Source of the DNA: Acidobacteriota bacterium
GTDB taxonomy: Bacteria; Acidobacteriota; Vicinamibacteria; Vicinamibacterales; JAKQTR01
DNA: 64,000 nucleotides
Reading direction: 5' to 3'
Assembly (NCBI GenBank): GCA_026393675.1
Contig: JAPKZQ010000045.1
Coordinates: forward strand, 293,193-357,192
Part shown: in pieces, positions 43,961 to 54,231 of the stretch
Layout of the letters: each line of letters opens with the position of its first letter
Position numbering within the stretch: the first letter of the stretch is position 1
Position numbers and translations under genes: made by a program
The notes under the pieces: generated by a model
The model's input: the letters and a program-made list of their open reading frames with translations, nothing else
Told to the model about the DNA's origin: nothing
Database searches by the model: none

Positions 43961-44473
43961 ATGTTCCGCGAGGAACTGTTCGCGTGGATCAGGACGCTCG
44001 CCTCAGCGGCCGTGTACGCCACCCTGATTGTGACGTTCGGATTCCAAGTGGCACGCGTCGAGGGCCAGAGCATGGCGCCGACGCTGGCCGACCAGGACCG
44101 CCTGATCGTCAACAAGTTCGTCTACCGCATGAGCGCGCCCCGTCGTGGCGACATCGTCATGCTCTACTACCCCGTCAACCCGGACAAGTCGTTCGTCAAG
44201 CGCGTGATCGCGGAGGAAGGCGACACCGTCCGCATCAGCGACGGCCGCGTGTACGTCAACGACATCCCCCTCGACGACAGTTACGTGCTTTCGGAGTTCC
44301 GGAGCCACGACGATTGGGGTCCGCAGGTGATTTCCGAGGGGTACTATTTCGTGATGGGCGATCACCGAAACAACAGTTCCGACAGCCGCCACTGGGGCCT
44401 GGTGCCGAAGAAGTACATCATCGGCAAGGTGCAGGTGCGCTGGTGGCCCGTCCCCGCCGCGAGGGTGTTCTAG
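43961..44473 (+). CDS. lepB: Signal peptidase I
   Basis: Type I signal peptidase, 170 residues from the chosen ATG: a membrane anchor (about 8-30), catalytic Ser near 37 in GQSMAPTL, catalytic Lys near 79 in FVKRVIAEEGD, and the GDHRNNSSDSRHWG box. It cleaves Sec and Tat signal peptides at the outer face of the inner membrane, and the window encodes many such clients. The start is uncertain: no good ribosome site precedes the ATG, and a GTG at 43889 would add 24 residues. Its stop overlaps the convergent acyl-CoA ligase by 4 bp. Confidence 0.9.
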   Translation: MFREELFAWIRTLASAAVYATLIVTFGFQVARVEGQSMAPTLADQDRLIVNKFVYRMSAPRRGDIVMLYYPVNPDKSFVKRVIAEEGDTVRISDGRVYVNDIPLDDSYVLSEFRSHDDWGPQVISEGYYFVMGDHRNNSSDSRHWGLVPKKYIIGKVQVRWWPVPAARVF

Positions 44474-46329
44474 GAAGAAGCCACGGGCTCGCGGGTCGCG
44501 TAGAGTTGCTCGATGACAGCCGCCCACCGCTCTTCGACCACGGAGCGGCGCAGTTTCAGCGTGGGCGTCAGCTCGCCGCCTTCGATCGTCATCTCTGATG
44601 GCAGCAGCGCAAACCGCTTGATCTTCTCGAACTGCGCCAACTCCAGATTGATCTGATCGAGCACCCGCTGGAAGAGCGCCTGCACGTCAGGACGTACAGC
44701 CAGTTGTTCGCGCGTGCCTGATGGCGCGCCGTGCTCCCGGAGCGACGCTTCGACCGCGACGAAGTCTGGCACGATCAACGCGGCCGGGAACTTGCGCCGA
44801 TCGCCGATGATGATGGCGTCTGACACCAGCGGGCTCGACTTCAACCGCATCTGGATGGGCTGCGGCGCGATATTCTTGCCCCCAGACGTGACAATCAGGT
44901 CCTTCTTGCGATCGGTGATGGACAGGTACTCATCCGCATCAAGCCGGCCGATGTCGCCCGTGTGCAGCCACCCGTCGACCAGCACGGCGGCGGTATCGGC
45001 CGGCCGGTTGTAATACCCCCGCATGATGTTCGGACCACGCACGAGTATCTCCCCATCGTCGGCAATCCGGATCTCGACGCCCGGGATGGCCCGGCCCACG
45101 GTCCCCAGCCGCGGTCGGTCCAGCGGATTGACGGTAATCACAGGCGCGCTCTCGGTCAGACCGTAGCCCTCGATAATCGGCAGTCCGATCGCGTAGAAGA
45201 ACTCCGCCGTCGTGCGCGCCAGCGGCGCGCTGCCCGACACCATCGCTCTGATGCGTCCGCCGGTCCTCGCCCGCACCTTGCGCAACACCAACGCATCTGC
45301 CAGCGGCGCCTGGATCATCGCAAGCAACGAGGGCGTCCGGCCGTCGAACCTGGCCTGGCTGATCGATCGCCCCACGCCCACCGCCCATCCGAACAAGCGC
45401 CGCTTCAGCGGCGTGGCCGTGGCCACGCTGTCGAGAACGGCGTGATGGAACTTCTCGAACACGCGCGGCGCGCCGGCCATGACCGTCGGAGCCACGCGAG
45501 CGAGATCGCGTGCGACGGTCTGCAGCGATTCCGCAAACACCACCGATGCGCCGGCGAACAGGTAGATATACGTCGCCGTACGCTCGAACGTGTGGCTGAG
45601 CGGCAGGAACGACAACGCCACATCGTCGGTGCTCATCTTAAGCACGGCATTAGTGGCGACGACGTTCGACATGATGTTGTCGTGCGTGAGCACGACGCCT
45701 TTCGGCGCGCCGGTTGTTCCCGATGTGTAGATGATGGTCGCGATGTCGGAGGGCACGACGCTGCGAGCCTGCGCCTCGTATCGCGCCTCGAGTCCGGGGT
45801 CCTGTTGCAGCTGGCGACGTCCGTCCGCCACGACATCAGCCATCGTCAGGATCGCCGGTCCGCCACCGGCCGATTCGTGCACAGGCTCCGGCGCGACGAC
45901 GACAATCACCAAGTGGAGTCCCGGCAGCGTGGCCGCGACCTCCTGGAGTTTCGCCAACTGCACGGCGTCTGAGACGATGGCCACGCTGGCGCCCGCGTCG
46001 TTCAGGATGAAGCGCGTCTGCGTGGCCGAGAGCGTCGGATATACGGGAACCGTGATGGCCCGCGCCGTCAGGATGGCCAGATCGGCCAGACTCCACTCAG
46101 GGCGGCTCTCGCACACGATGCCGATGCGATCGCCCGCGCGGACGCCGAGCGCCTGCAACCCGAGGCTGAAGGCGCGGATCTGTTCGAGAATGTCGCGGCT
46201 GGACAGCTCAACGAACCGGTCGCCCTCGCACCGGCGTACGTGCGCAGGCCTGTCGTACCGAGCCGCGACATAGAACGGCAGGGCGGCGAGGGTGCGAACG
46301 TCGTCGTATGCGCTTGATGGCGCGGTCAT
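44470..46329 (-). CDS. Long-chain acyl-CoA ligase-like AMP-binding enzyme
   Basis: This 619-residue member of the ANL superfamily has the AMP-binding P-loop TIIYTSGTTGAPKGVV, EGYGLTESAPVITVN and the hinge region GWLHTGDIGRLDADEYLSI with ITDRKKDLIVTSGGKNIAP. This combination is that of long-chain fatty acyl-CoA synthetases (FadD15/AAE16-like), which activate fatty acids through an acyl-adenylate. It follows the hydroxyacid dehydrogenase gene by 54 bp on the same strand. Confidence 0.88.
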   Translation of the reverse strand: MTAPSSAYDDVRTLAALPFYVAARYDRPAHVRRCEGDRFVELSSRDILEQIRAFSLGLQALGVRAGDRIGIVCESRPEWSLADLAILTARAITVPVYPTLSATQTRFILNDAGASVAIVSDAVQLAKLQEVAATLPGLHLVIVVVAPEPVHESAGGGPAILTMADVVADGRRQLQQDPGLEARYEAQARSVVPSDIATIIYTSGTTGAPKGVVLTHDNIMSNVVATNAVLKMSTDDVALSFLPLSHTFERTATYIYLFAGASVVFAESLQTVARDLARVAPTVMAGAPRVFEKFHHAVLDSVATATPLKRRLFGWAVGVGRSISQARFDGRTPSLLAMIQAPLADALVLRKVRARTGGRIRAMVSGSAPLARTTAEFFYAIGLPIIEGYGLTESAPVITVNPLDRPRLGTVGRAIPGVEIRIADDGEILVRGPNIMRGYYNRPADTAAVLVDGWLHTGDIGRLDADEYLSITDRKKDLIVTSGGKNIAPQPIQMRLKSSPLVSDAIIIGDRRKFPAALIVPDFVAVEASLREHGAPSGTREQLAVRPDVQALFQRVLDQINLELAQFEKIKRFALLPSEMTIEGGELTPTLKLRRSVVEERWAAVIEQLYATREPVASS

Positions 46330-46383
46330 GCAGTAGCGTTCTTGCCCGTAAGGTGTTTACCGTAGACCAGTTCGGCGCGCCGG

Positions 46384-47358
46384 TCAATACCCGGCGCCTT
46401 TGTCGACCAGATTCACGAGCGGCTGGCCCGCCAGAAACCTCCGTAAGTTGTCGCTGAACAAATCGGTGGCGGCCTCCCAGTAGTCTCCGCAGAAACCGGC
46501 CACGTGGGGCGTCACGAGCACGTTCGGCATCGCCCACAGCGAACTGGCGGGACCAAGCGGCTCGTGCTCGAACACATCGAGCGCCGCACCGGCAATCGTC
46601 CCGGATCGCAGAGCCTCGATGAGTGCCGCCTCCTGGACGAGCTTCCCGCGCGCCACGTTGACCAGCCACGCGGTGCGCTTCATCTGGGCAAGCTCTGGCG
46701 CGCCAATCAGCCCGCGCGTCTCGGCTGTGAGCGGCGCCGACAAGACGACGACGTCGGATTGCTCAAGCAGGCGCGAAAGGTCCGACGGTGCGAGCGCCTC
46801 GGCGACCCCATCCGGCACGGGCCAGTCGGTCTCGCGGCGGGTACCGATCACTTTCATCCCTATCGCGGCACCGATTCGGGCGACCCGGCACCCGATCGCA
46901 CCCAGGCCGACAATGCCCAACGTCTGTCCATCGAGCGTCGGCAAGCCGGATAGTTCAGTCTGAATCCAGCGCCGCCCATCCTGCGCACGGATCGTCTCTG
47001 GAATCCGTCGAAGCGCCGCCAGGATCAGCGCGATGGTGTGCTCCGCGACCGACGCCGCGCTCATGCCGCGCGAATTGGTCATCACGACCTTACTTGCCAG
47101 CATGGCGGGAAACAGCATGCTGCCGACGCCCGCGGCCGAGCTGTGGACCCAGCGCAGGCGGTGCGCCACCGCAAAAGCCTGCGGCGTCAGCACGGAGGTG
47201 AAGGCGACGTCCGCCTCCGGGATCAGCCGAATCACGTCGGCGTCGGTCTGGGCGTGCAAGAACACGACTTCGGGAAACCTCCGGCGCAGCACGTCGACCT
47301 GCGACGCCGGAATCGTCCACACCTCACTCGGGCTGTAGATGGCGACGAGAACCTGCAT
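46384..47358 (-). CDS. D-2-hydroxyacid dehydrogenase
   Basis: This 324-residue NAD-dependent enzyme has the Rossmann motif GIVGLGAIGCRVARIG, the Arg in LVNVARGKLV, the Glu in DVFEHEPL and the His in VTPHVAGFCGDYW, the catalytic set of the D-isomer-specific 2-hydroxyacid dehydrogenases (glyoxylate/hydroxypyruvate reductase-like). The ATG is chosen because GGGGA is 6 bp upstream; the moaC stop is 2 bp away. Substrate not determined. Confidence 0.88.
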   Translation of the reverse strand: MQVLVAIYSPSEVWTIPASQVDVLRRRFPEVVFLHAQTDADVIRLIPEADVAFTSVLTPQAFAVAHRLRWVHSSAAGVGSMLFPAMLASKVVMTNSRGMSAASVAEHTIALILAALRRIPETIRAQDGRRWIQTELSGLPTLDGQTLGIVGLGAIGCRVARIGAAIGMKVIGTRRETDWPVPDGVAEALAPSDLSRLLEQSDVVVLSAPLTAETRGLIGAPELAQMKRTAWLVNVARGKLVQEAALIEALRSGTIAGAALDVFEHEPLGPASSLWAMPNVLVTPHVAGFCGDYWEAATDLFSDNLRRFLAGQPLVNLVDKGAGY

Positions 47359-47360
47359 CT

Positions 47361-47861
47361 TTATTCCCCGCGCTTCCAAACGCCCGATCGGCCGCCGCGC
47401 TTCTCCAACAGCAGGATGTCGCCAATGACGACGGCACGGTCCACGGCTTTCACCATGTCGTAAAGCGTCAGCGCCGCCGCCGCAACCGCGGTCAATGCCT
47501 CCATCTCCACGCCGGTCGGCCCCACCGTCTGCACGCGAGCCTCGATCTGGTATCCCGTACGGCGCCGGCGCAACTCCACCTCGCAGTGGCTGATCGCCAG
47601 CGGATGGCACAGCGGAATGATTTCGGACGTTTTCTTGGCGGCCATGATGCCGGCCAGCCGCGCGACCCCCAGCGGATCGCCCTTGGCGATCCTGCCCGAG
47701 CCGATGAGCCTGAGCGTCGCCGGAGTCATCTTCACGAACCCGCGCGCCAAAGCCTCGCGCACCGTCGCCGGTTTCTGGCTCACATCCACCATGCGGGCGC
47801 GCCCGCGGGCGTCCACGTGCGACAGCTTCTTGGTCCGGCGGATCGTCTTCGTGGCCGGCAC
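47361..47861 (-). CDS. moaC: Cyclic pyranopterin monophosphate synthase MoaC
   Basis: MoaC converts the MoaA product to cyclic pyranopterin monophosphate in molybdenum cofactor synthesis. The protein (166 residues) shows [49 protein letters not shown] and [12 protein letters not shown], covering the whole conserved family. No other moa gene lies near. The GTG start at 47861 is favoured: it lies 1 bp after the S9 peptidase stop with GGCGGGG upstream; an ATG 33 bp earlier has no ribosome site. Its C-terminus ([13 protein letters not shown]) is slightly extended. Confidence 0.93.
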   Translation of the reverse strand: MPATKTIRRTKKLSHVDARGRARMVDVSQKPATVREALARGFVKMTPATLRLIGSGRIAKGDPLGVARLAGIMAAKKTSEIIPLCHPLAISHCEVELRRRRTGYQIEARVQTVGPTGVEMEALTAVAAAALTLYDMVKAVDRAVVIGDILLLEKRGGRSGVWKRGE

Positions 47862-47862
47862 G

Positions 47863-50694
47863 TCAGCGCCCCGCCTTCTGTGCCTTCTCGGCATCGATGA
47901 CAGTCGTGCCCTTCGTGATCCAGTCGGGGGCGACCGCGCCCTTCAAGTAGTGATCGAACCACTGGAGGATGCGCCGGTGGTAGTCAATCTGGTTCGGTTT
48001 CTCGCGCGCGCTGTGATTCTCTCCCGCGTAGACCAGCATCACCAGTTGCTTGCCGGCACGCCGCGCGTAGTTGTACATCTCGACGCCCTGCCGGAAGTCG
48101 ACGGTCCCGTCCTTGTCGCCAAAGAAGATCATCATCGGCGTCTCGAGCTTGTTGATAAACAGCGTGGACGAGTTGCGGATGTAGGCCTGCAGATCAACCC
48201 AGTACGGCACGTCCATCCGGGCCTGCCCCGTTTCGAAGTGCTGTGGCTCTGGCAATCCCTGATTCCAGTGGATGGCGCCGTAGAAGCTCAGGAAGTCAGT
48301 GATGGGGGCGCCTGCGATCGACGCTGCAAATATGTTGGTCTGCGTCGGTATGAAGCTGGCCTCGTAGCCGCCCCACGAATGACCGACCAGCCCGACGCGC
48401 TTCGGATCGACGGCGCCCGTGGCCAGCACGGCCTTGACGGCCGCAGTCACGCAATCGACGGCCGCGAGGCCGGGATCGCGCGGCCGGAACACGATGTCGG
48501 GTTGGAGCACGAAGTAGCCGTTGGCCGTGAAGACCGCCGCATTGTAGGGCGAGCGCTCCGACGGGACCGCGTAGCCATGGACACCCTGCGACAGCCGCTC
48601 GTAGACGTACACGATCATCGGGTACTTGCGCCCGGGCTCGTAGCCGGCCGGATAGTACAACGCTCCCTGGAGTCGCTCCCCCTTCACGTTCTTGTACTCG
48701 ACCAGCGACGAACGGCCCCACGCGTACTTCGCCTGGAACGCGTTGGTGGCGGTCACCTGCCTGGCGTCCGCGAGCGTCGGCCCGCCCGCCATGTAGTCGG
48801 GCGAGTCGTCGAAGTCCTGGACGACGTAGGCATAGATATCGGCTTTCTTCGCCTTCGCGAGCCGCCCTACGCTCTTGTCGAACCACACTAGCCGTTCGAC
48901 GGCCGGCACCGCCCCGGCGGAGAGCGCCGCGGTCGGCACGCGCGCGTAGCCGAACTTCTTCGACCAGCGACCATAGAGGCTCACGTACACCGGAGAAGCC
49001 GGATCGATGAACTCCTCGTCTCGGTTGAGGCGTACGTATCGGTGCACGACCGAGTCCTCGGCGCCACGCGTCAATCGGACGCCACCTGATCCGTCCGGCG
49101 CCACGCGCCAGATGTCGTGCTGGTCATACAGCAGGACCGCCGCATCGTCTTTCAGCCAGCCCCCGACGCCCGACGGCGGTTTCTGCACGCGAACCGGGGT
49201 GTCGTAGTCCGGGTCGGTCCAGCTCGTCTTGAGCGCCGCCGTGAGGTTGGTCGCCTTGCCCGACCGGATGTCGTACGTCCAGTACTGGTCGCCCTTGAAA
49301 TACAGGAGGTAATTGCCGGCCGGGCTGTCGCCCTGGAAGTACCACACGCCTTCAACGACCTTCGTGCGTGCGCCCGTCGTCAGATCGACGAGGTAGACGT
49401 CCTGCCTGGTCCGGTCGAACATGTTGTCGAACATGTACGGCTTGCGATCGGTCTCGGTCGCGAATCGATCGCCCTCCACGATCGCGACGCGCTCGTCCTT
49501 GTCGGTCCCGATGCGCAGCCACTTCCCGCCGTCGATGTTCCAGAGCGACAGGTAGTTCCGCTCAAGATCGCGGCTCTTGTCCACGCGCTGCATCGGGATG
49601 ATGCGCTCGTCTTTCGTGTGCCACACGTCCACGGTTGCGGGCTTTACAATCTTCTTCTCCCCGGCTTTCTCTCCGGCTTTGTCGCCGCCTTCTTTCGCCG
49701 GTTTGCGATCCCATTCCTGAACGCCGAAGTAGAGCGTCTTGGCGTCCTTCGACCATTGCAGCCGCCGGAACGTCACAATCCGCATATCCTGCGGAAACAC
49801 CTTGTCGGCAGCCTGATCGTAGGTCCGCGGCGGTTTCTCGCCAGCCGCCGCAAGGCCGCGCCACGCCAGCACGGTGTTGGTGTCTTCCTCGCGAGCGTCA
49901 TCAGTGCGCGACTTGAACACGGCCAGGTCGTCGCTCTTCGCGCGCCACGTGAGGCCCGTGTAGCTGGCATCGCCCGAGTCGAGCAACCGCAACCCGCCAG
50001 TCTGCGGGTCGTAGAGCTGCACGCCATTGCCGGCCTTGCCCTCGGCATCGATCACGAGCGCCAGCAGCCGGCCTTCGTCCTGCCACGTGAACTCCGACAC
50101 GTTGCCAAATGTCATGACGCCGCCGGTCACGAGGTTTCTCACCAGCAGATCGGCGCCCTTGCGCTTCACACCTTCGGGCAGATAACGCAGCATCGCGAGG
50201 TACGGCCCGGCGGGCGCGAACGCGAATCGGGTGATGTCGGACACGACGATGGGCTCGGCCGGAGTGGCGGCGCCGGCATCCAGACGAACCAGGCCCAGCT
50301 TGTCGCGAACCGGCTTCTTGTCGTCCTGCATCTTCTCGCGATCGGCCTCGGAGTACCCGATCCGGTACGCCAGCCACTGCGCATCGGCCGAAAATGCGGG
50401 CGCGCTCCCTTCGACGGCCGCGTGCCATGGCTTCGCGGGCGTGGCGCCAGAGGCCTGCGGCACGGGGTAGACGTTCAGTTCGCTCGTGCCCTCCACGCGT
50501 GTGATGGGCACCGCCATCCACTTCCCGTTATCCGCGAGCACGGCGCCGCCAAGCGTCTCCCACTTGCCGTAGTCCGCGGCCTTTACGGGCGCCAGGGCTG
50601 GTGTCGAAGGCGACTGGGTCAGCACCGGAACCGGTCCGACCGCGAGATAGAGAATGACAAGAGCCGCAAGCTGTTTGAGCGCTGTTCGTCCCAC
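47863..50694 (-). CDS. Secreted S9 prolyl oligopeptidase-family peptidase
   Basis: This 943-residue protein has a signal peptide ([19 protein letters not shown]), a long beta-propeller-like region and a C-terminal alpha/beta-hydrolase domain with the nucleophile Ser773 in [11 protein letters not shown], an Asp in [13 protein letters not shown] and His in [12 protein letters not shown]. This is the S9C acylaminoacyl/dipeptidyl peptidase style common in Acidobacteria. The GTG start is chosen for GGAGG 7 bp upstream and the direct fit to the signal peptide; longer in-frame extensions are rich in Trp/Arg and not plausible. It diverges from the OPT transporter, which could import its peptide products. 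Confidence 0.9.
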   Translation of the reverse strand: MGRTALKQLAALVILYLAVGPVPVLTQSPSTPALAPVKAADYGKWETLGGAVLADNGKWMAVPITRVEGTSELNVYPVPQASGATPAKPWHAAVEGSAPAFSADAQWLAYRIGYSEADREKMQDDKKPVRDKLGLVRLDAGAATPAEPIVVSDITRFAFAPAGPYLAMLRYLPEGVKRKGADLLVRNLVTGGVMTFGNVSEFTWQDEGRLLALVIDAEGKAGNGVQLYDPQTGGLRLLDSGDASYTGLTWRAKSDDLAVFKSRTDDAREEDTNTVLAWRGLAAAGEKPPRTYDQAADKVFPQDMRIVTFRRLQWSKDAKTLYFGVQEWDRKPAKEGGDKAGEKAGEKKIVKPATVDVWHTKDERIIPMQRVDKSRDLERNYLSLWNIDGGKWLRIGTDKDERVAIVEGDRFATETDRKPYMFDNMFDRTRQDVYLVDLTTGARTKVVEGVWYFQGDSPAGNYLLYFKGDQYWTYDIRSGKATNLTAALKTSWTDPDYDTPVRVQKPPSGVGGWLKDDAAVLLYDQHDIWRVAPDGSGGVRLTRGAEDSVVHRYVRLNRDEEFIDPASPVYVSLYGRWSKKFGYARVPTAALSAGAVPAVERLVWFDKSVGRLAKAKKADIYAYVVQDFDDSPDYMAGGPTLADARQVTATNAFQAKYAWGRSSLVEYKNVKGERLQGALYYPAGYEPGRKYPMIVYVYERLSQGVHGYAVPSERSPYNAAVFTANGYFVLQPDIVFRPRDPGLAAVDCVTAAVKAVLATGAVDPKRVGLVGHSWGGYEASFIPTQTNIFAASIAGAPITDFLSFYGAIHWNQGLPEPQHFETGQARMDVPYWVDLQAYIRNSSTLFINKLETPMMIFFGDKDGTVDFRQGVEMYNYARRAGKQLVMLVYAGENHSAREKPNQIDYHRRILQWFDHYLKGAVAPDWITKGTTVIDAEKAQKAGR

Positions 50695-50831
50695 GATTCG
50701 CCTCCAGGGAGCATCCACCGGCCACGTCCGCCGGCCTACTGTACACCGTCTCGTTTTCGCCTGCGCGGCCCTCCAACCCCAATCGACGTCGAAGGAGTTC
50801 TTTCTGCCTCGATGTGAGATCCGTTTTCTCG

Positions 50832-50875
50832 CCGGGGTCCAGTCCTGCATTCCCGTGTTTGCCGGAATGACGGGC
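50832..50875. repeat. REP-like palindrome near the S9/OPT divergent region
   Basis: CATTCCCGTGTTTGCCGGAATG is a short inverted repeat with the look of dispersed CATTCCCG...CGGGAATG elements found in many genomes. It lies in the 232-bp region between the divergent S9 and OPT starts. Confidence 0.55.
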
Positions 50876-50926
50876 CCCGCGCTCGAATCAACAGTTGCAG
50901 TTGAGTGTCATGCTAAGATGCGCCGC

Positions 50927-53014
50927 ATGAGTGTGAAACCGACTAAACAAACCGCCCCCGATGACGGCTTCAAGCCGTTCGTATCCGACAACTCCGACCA
51001 GCGGGAGTTCACGGTACGCGCCCTGATTCTCGGCCTGCTCATGTGCGTCATCCTTGGAGCGGCCAACGCCTACCTCGGCCTCCGGGCCGGGATGACCATT
51101 GCGGCCACCTACCCGGCGGCCGTCATCGGGATGGCCGTCCTCCGCCTGATGAAGGGCAGCCTCCTTGAAGAGAACTTCGCCCGAACCGTCGGCTCAATCG
51201 GTGAGTCGGTGGCGGCAGGCGCCATTTTCACGATGCCGGCGTTCGTCATCCTCGGGTTGTGGAAGTTCGACAAGGCCAACATGTACACCGAGTACCTGAC
51301 GGCCTCGACCCTGATGGTGCTGGGCGGCATGCTGGGCATCCTGTTTGTCACCATCCTCCGGCGCGTGATGGTCGAGGACAAGGGCCTGCCCTTCCCCGAG
51401 TCGGTGGCCGCCGCCGAGATTCACAAGGCCGGCCAGCGCGGGGCAGCCGCGGCCCTGCAGCTGTTCCAGGCGATGGGCGTTGGCGCGATCATCCGGTTGA
51501 TCTCACGCACCGACGTCGATACCAAGGACGGCCTGGGCATCTTCTTCTCGGGGAACACGTTCGAACTCGCGGTGGGCAAGCTCAAGGAGAGCGTGGTCAA
51601 GCTGGGCCTCGGCACGGACGCCAGAGAGATCGCAGCCGGCGGCTTCACCACCATCGCGGCACCGGCCGTCACGCCGGCCTACATGGGCGTCGGCTACATC
51701 ATCGGCCCCGAACTGGGCGCGCTGAACTTCGCCGGCGGCCTGTTGGCCTGGGGCTTGTTCGTGCCGCTGCTCGTCTTCTTCCTCGGGCCGAGCCTGATTG
51801 ACAAGTACACGTCGCCCGAGGGCGTCCAGAACTGGAGCGGCCTTGTCGGCCACCTCTACCGCTTCATCGTCCGCCCGATCGCGGTCGGCGGCATGCTGGT
51901 GGGCGCTTGCTACACGCTCTTCAAGATGCGGAAGAATCTCATCCTCGGCATCAAGCGCGGCGTGGCGGATGTGAAGAAGTCGGCCGTGGCCGCGGCCGCA
52001 ACCAAGCGCACGCAGCAGGACCTCTCATTCAAGGTTGTCCTCTTCGGCATCGCACTCGTGTTCCTGCTGATGACGGCGGTCTACTTCTACTTCACGAACA
52101 TGATTTCGGGCGCGATCTTCGCGGCCATCGTCATGCTCATCACCGGGTTCTTCTTTGCAGCGGTGTCGGGCAATCTGGTCGGCATGATCGGGTCGTCGAA
52201 CAACCCGATCTCCGGCCTGACCCTCGCCACCACGATTGTCGCGGCGTTGACGATGGTGATCGTGGGCGTGAAGGGCACGGCAGGCGTGGCGGCCGTGCTG
52301 GCGGTGGCCGCGGTCGTATGCGTGTCGTCGGCCGTGGCCGGCGAAATGTTGCAGGACCTCAAGGTCGGGCACATCCTGGGCGGCACACCCTGGAAGATGC
52401 AGCTGGGCGACATGATTGGCGTCGCGGTGGCCGGCCTCGTGATGTTCTTCCCCATTTACGTGCTGCACAACTCCGAGGTGGCGAGCGGCGGCCTCGGCGG
52501 CCGCGTGCTGGCGGCGCCGCAGGCGGGCCTGATGGCGGCGCTCTCACAAGGCATTGTCGGCGGCGACATGCCGTGGCCCCTCGTGATTGTCGGCATCGCC
52601 ATGGGCATCTCGCTCATCCTGATCAAGGTGCGCAGCCCAATGCTCTTCTCGGTCGGGATGTACCTGCCGCTCGGCACGACGTTCGCCATCTTCATCGGCG
52701 GCATGCTCCGCGGCATCGTCGACAAGATGGCCGCCAGGCGCGACTACAACGCGGCGCAGAAGGCGCGCGTCGAGAATGCCGGCGTGTTGGCGGCATCGGG
52801 GTTGATCGCGGGCGAAGCGATAATGGGGCTCATCATCGCGGCCGTGGTCTTCTTCAGCACGAACAAGGAGTTCCCGGGTATCCCGGGCCTCGACAATATC
52901 GCGGGGCTCCTGGCGATCCCGGTCTTCGCCGTGCTGGCGGTCTACATGATCTTCATACCCCTGCGGAAGGCCGGCACTCCCGACGAGCCCGCACCGCCGA
53001 CCGCCGTGATGTAG
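50927..53014 (+). CDS. OPT-family oligopeptide transporter
   Basis: This is a roughly 695-residue membrane protein with about 14-16 hydrophobic helices. The opening YLGLRAGMTIAATYPAAVIG and IGSSNNPISGLTLAT (the conserved SxNPISG region) are OPT family marks. OPT proteins import tri- to hexapeptides or metal-chelate compounds; the bacterial members are thought to take peptides. The N-terminus before the ATG is not hydrophobic, and a second in-frame ATG 9 bp upstream is also possible. It diverges from a secreted S9 peptidase, so a peptide-use pair is plausible. Confidence 0.9.
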   Translation: MSVKPTKQTAPDDGFKPFVSDNSDQREFTVRALILGLLMCVILGAANAYLGLRAGMTIAATYPAAVIGMAVLRLMKGSLLEENFARTVGSIGESVAAGAIFTMPAFVILGLWKFDKANMYTEYLTASTLMVLGGMLGILFVTILRRVMVEDKGLPFPESVAAAEIHKAGQRGAAAALQLFQAMGVGAIIRLISRTDVDTKDGLGIFFSGNTFELAVGKLKESVVKLGLGTDAREIAAGGFTTIAAPAVTPAYMGVGYIIGPELGALNFAGGLLAWGLFVPLLVFFLGPSLIDKYTSPEGVQNWSGLVGHLYRFIVRPIAVGGMLVGACYTLFKMRKNLILGIKRGVADVKKSAVAAAATKRTQQDLSFKVVLFGIALVFLLMTAVYFYFTNMISGAIFAAIVMLITGFFFAAVSGNLVGMIGSSNNPISGLTLATTIVAALTMVIVGVKGTAGVAAVLAVAAVVCVSSAVAGEMLQDLKVGHILGGTPWKMQLGDMIGVAVAGLVMFFPIYVLHNSEVASGGLGGRVLAAPQAGLMAALSQGIVGGDMPWPLVIVGIAMGISLILIKVRSPMLFSVGMYLPLGTTFAIFIGGMLRGIVDKMAARRDYNAAQKARVENAGVLAASGLIAGEAIMGLIIAAVVFFSTNKEFPGIPGLDNIAGLLAIPVFAVLAVYMIFIPLRKAGTPDEPAPPTAVM

Positions 53015-53023
53015 TCGCCGACA

Positions 53024-54193
53024 GTGGTCCGTTATCTGCTCTGCCGAGGGACGTTGCTCACGCTGTGCGCGGCGTCCCTCGTTGTTTGTGGACTGACACC
53101 GGCGGTGGCCACCGAGCAGCCAACAGCGTCGGTACAAGTGGACGCGACACAGCTTGTCGCGCTCATCCGCTACCCGGCGTTCTTCCACAACCGGACGGTC
53201 ATCGTGCAGGGCACGGTGAAGATCGTCGGGGGCGATACGTGGCTCGAGAGTTCTGCCGACGCTCGTATCCGCCTGCTCCGCCTGACGGGCGCCAATGATG
53301 GCAAGCGCATCCAGGTCCGCGGAACCTTCTTCGATGTGGGCCGACTGCCGGCCAACGACCCGCGCCTTGCCCGGTTCGGCCTGGATGCGGTCGTCAGCGG
53401 CGGCGGCGGCCGGCGCGAATGGCCACGCCCAGGCGAACGGCTCGTGGTGAGTGTGGAGCGGGCCGCAAACTATACCCCGCCGTCTGGACAGGCCAGCATC
53501 CACGCAGTGGTGCTCGATCCCGAGCGGTTTCAGAACGAAGCCGTCATGGTGGTGGGCCAGTTCAGGGGACGAAATCTGGTTGGCGACGAACCCGCCGCGC
53601 CGGGCCATGACAGATGGGAGTTCGTGCTCCGCAATGGCACCTCGTCTATCTGGGTGGTCGGGCGGAGACCGCAGGGCCCTGACTTCAACCTTGATCCGGC
53701 TGCGCCGAAAGACGTCGGCCGGTGGCTACGCGTGAGCGGAGTCGTGCGGCGGCAGAAGGATCTGGTGTACCTCGAAGCCGACGCCATCGAGCGAGGCGAG
53801 AGCGAACCGGAGACCGGGCCGGCTGAACGCGCGGGGCCGCTGCCGGCGTTGCCGCCGCCCGAGATCACCTTCAGCCTGCCAATTGAAGACGAAACCGACG
53901 TCTCGCTGAAGACGGTCGTGCGCGTGCAGTTCTCGCGCGTGATGAACGCGGAATCGTTCGTGGGGAAGGTGCAAGCGTCCTACCTCGGGACCGGCCCGGC
54001 TGGCGCGGCGCCGGCTCGCGACCCGGACGTGGGCGCGATCTACATGCCCAAGGACCAGGTGCTCGTCATCAGCTTCACCAGGCCGCTCGAGCGCTTCCGC
54101 CGCGTGAAGATTGAACTGCTCGATGGCATCTCCACGCCCGACGGCAGCGCGCTCAAGCCCTGGACGCTGACGTTCAGCACCGGCGGCCGGTAG
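53024..54193 (+). CDS. Secreted protein with C-terminal Ig-like (SbsA/Big_5-like) domain
   Basis: This 389-residue protein has a signal peptide (about 1-29), two OB-like beta domains (roughly 40-130 and 150-260; VIVQGTVKIVGGDTWLE and VMVVGQFRGRNLVGDEP resemble each other), a Pro-rich linker (about 268-285) and a C-terminal Ig-like fold (about 287-389; FSLPIEDETDVSLKTVVRVQFS). It starts at GTG 9 bp after the OPT stop, so it is probably co-transcribed. No catalytic residues are visible. Function unknown; an envelope-binding role is a guess. Confidence 0.72.
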   Translation: MVRYLLCRGTLLTLCAASLVVCGLTPAVATEQPTASVQVDATQLVALIRYPAFFHNRTVIVQGTVKIVGGDTWLESSADARIRLLRLTGANDGKRIQVRGTFFDVGRLPANDPRLARFGLDAVVSGGGGRREWPRPGERLVVSVERAANYTPPSGQASIHAVVLDPERFQNEAVMVVGQFRGRNLVGDEPAAPGHDRWEFVLRNGTSSIWVVGRRPQGPDFNLDPAAPKDVGRWLRVSGVVRRQKDLVYLEADAIERGESEPETGPAERAGPLPALPPPEITFSLPIEDETDVSLKTVVRVQFSRVMNAESFVGKVQASYLGTGPAGAAPARDPDVGAIYMPKDQVLVISFTRPLERFRRVKIELLDGISTPDGSALKPWTLTFSTGGR

Positions 54194-54200
54194 GATTTGC

Positions 54201-54231
54201 CAATCCCGAATCCCGAATCCCGAACCCCGAC
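54201..54231. repeat. AATCCCG heptad run between two convergent gene ends
   Basis: CAATCCCGAATCCCGAATCC and CGAACCCC lie right between the stop of the Ig-like gene and the stop of the VWFA gene (on the - strand), reading as GGGATTC heptads on the coding strand of the VWFA gene. Confidence 0.75.

Noticed and set aside
50654..50926. N-terminal extension of the OPT transporter
   Set aside because: It would cover the start of the divergent S9 gene, has no family similarity, and a normal start exists at 50927.
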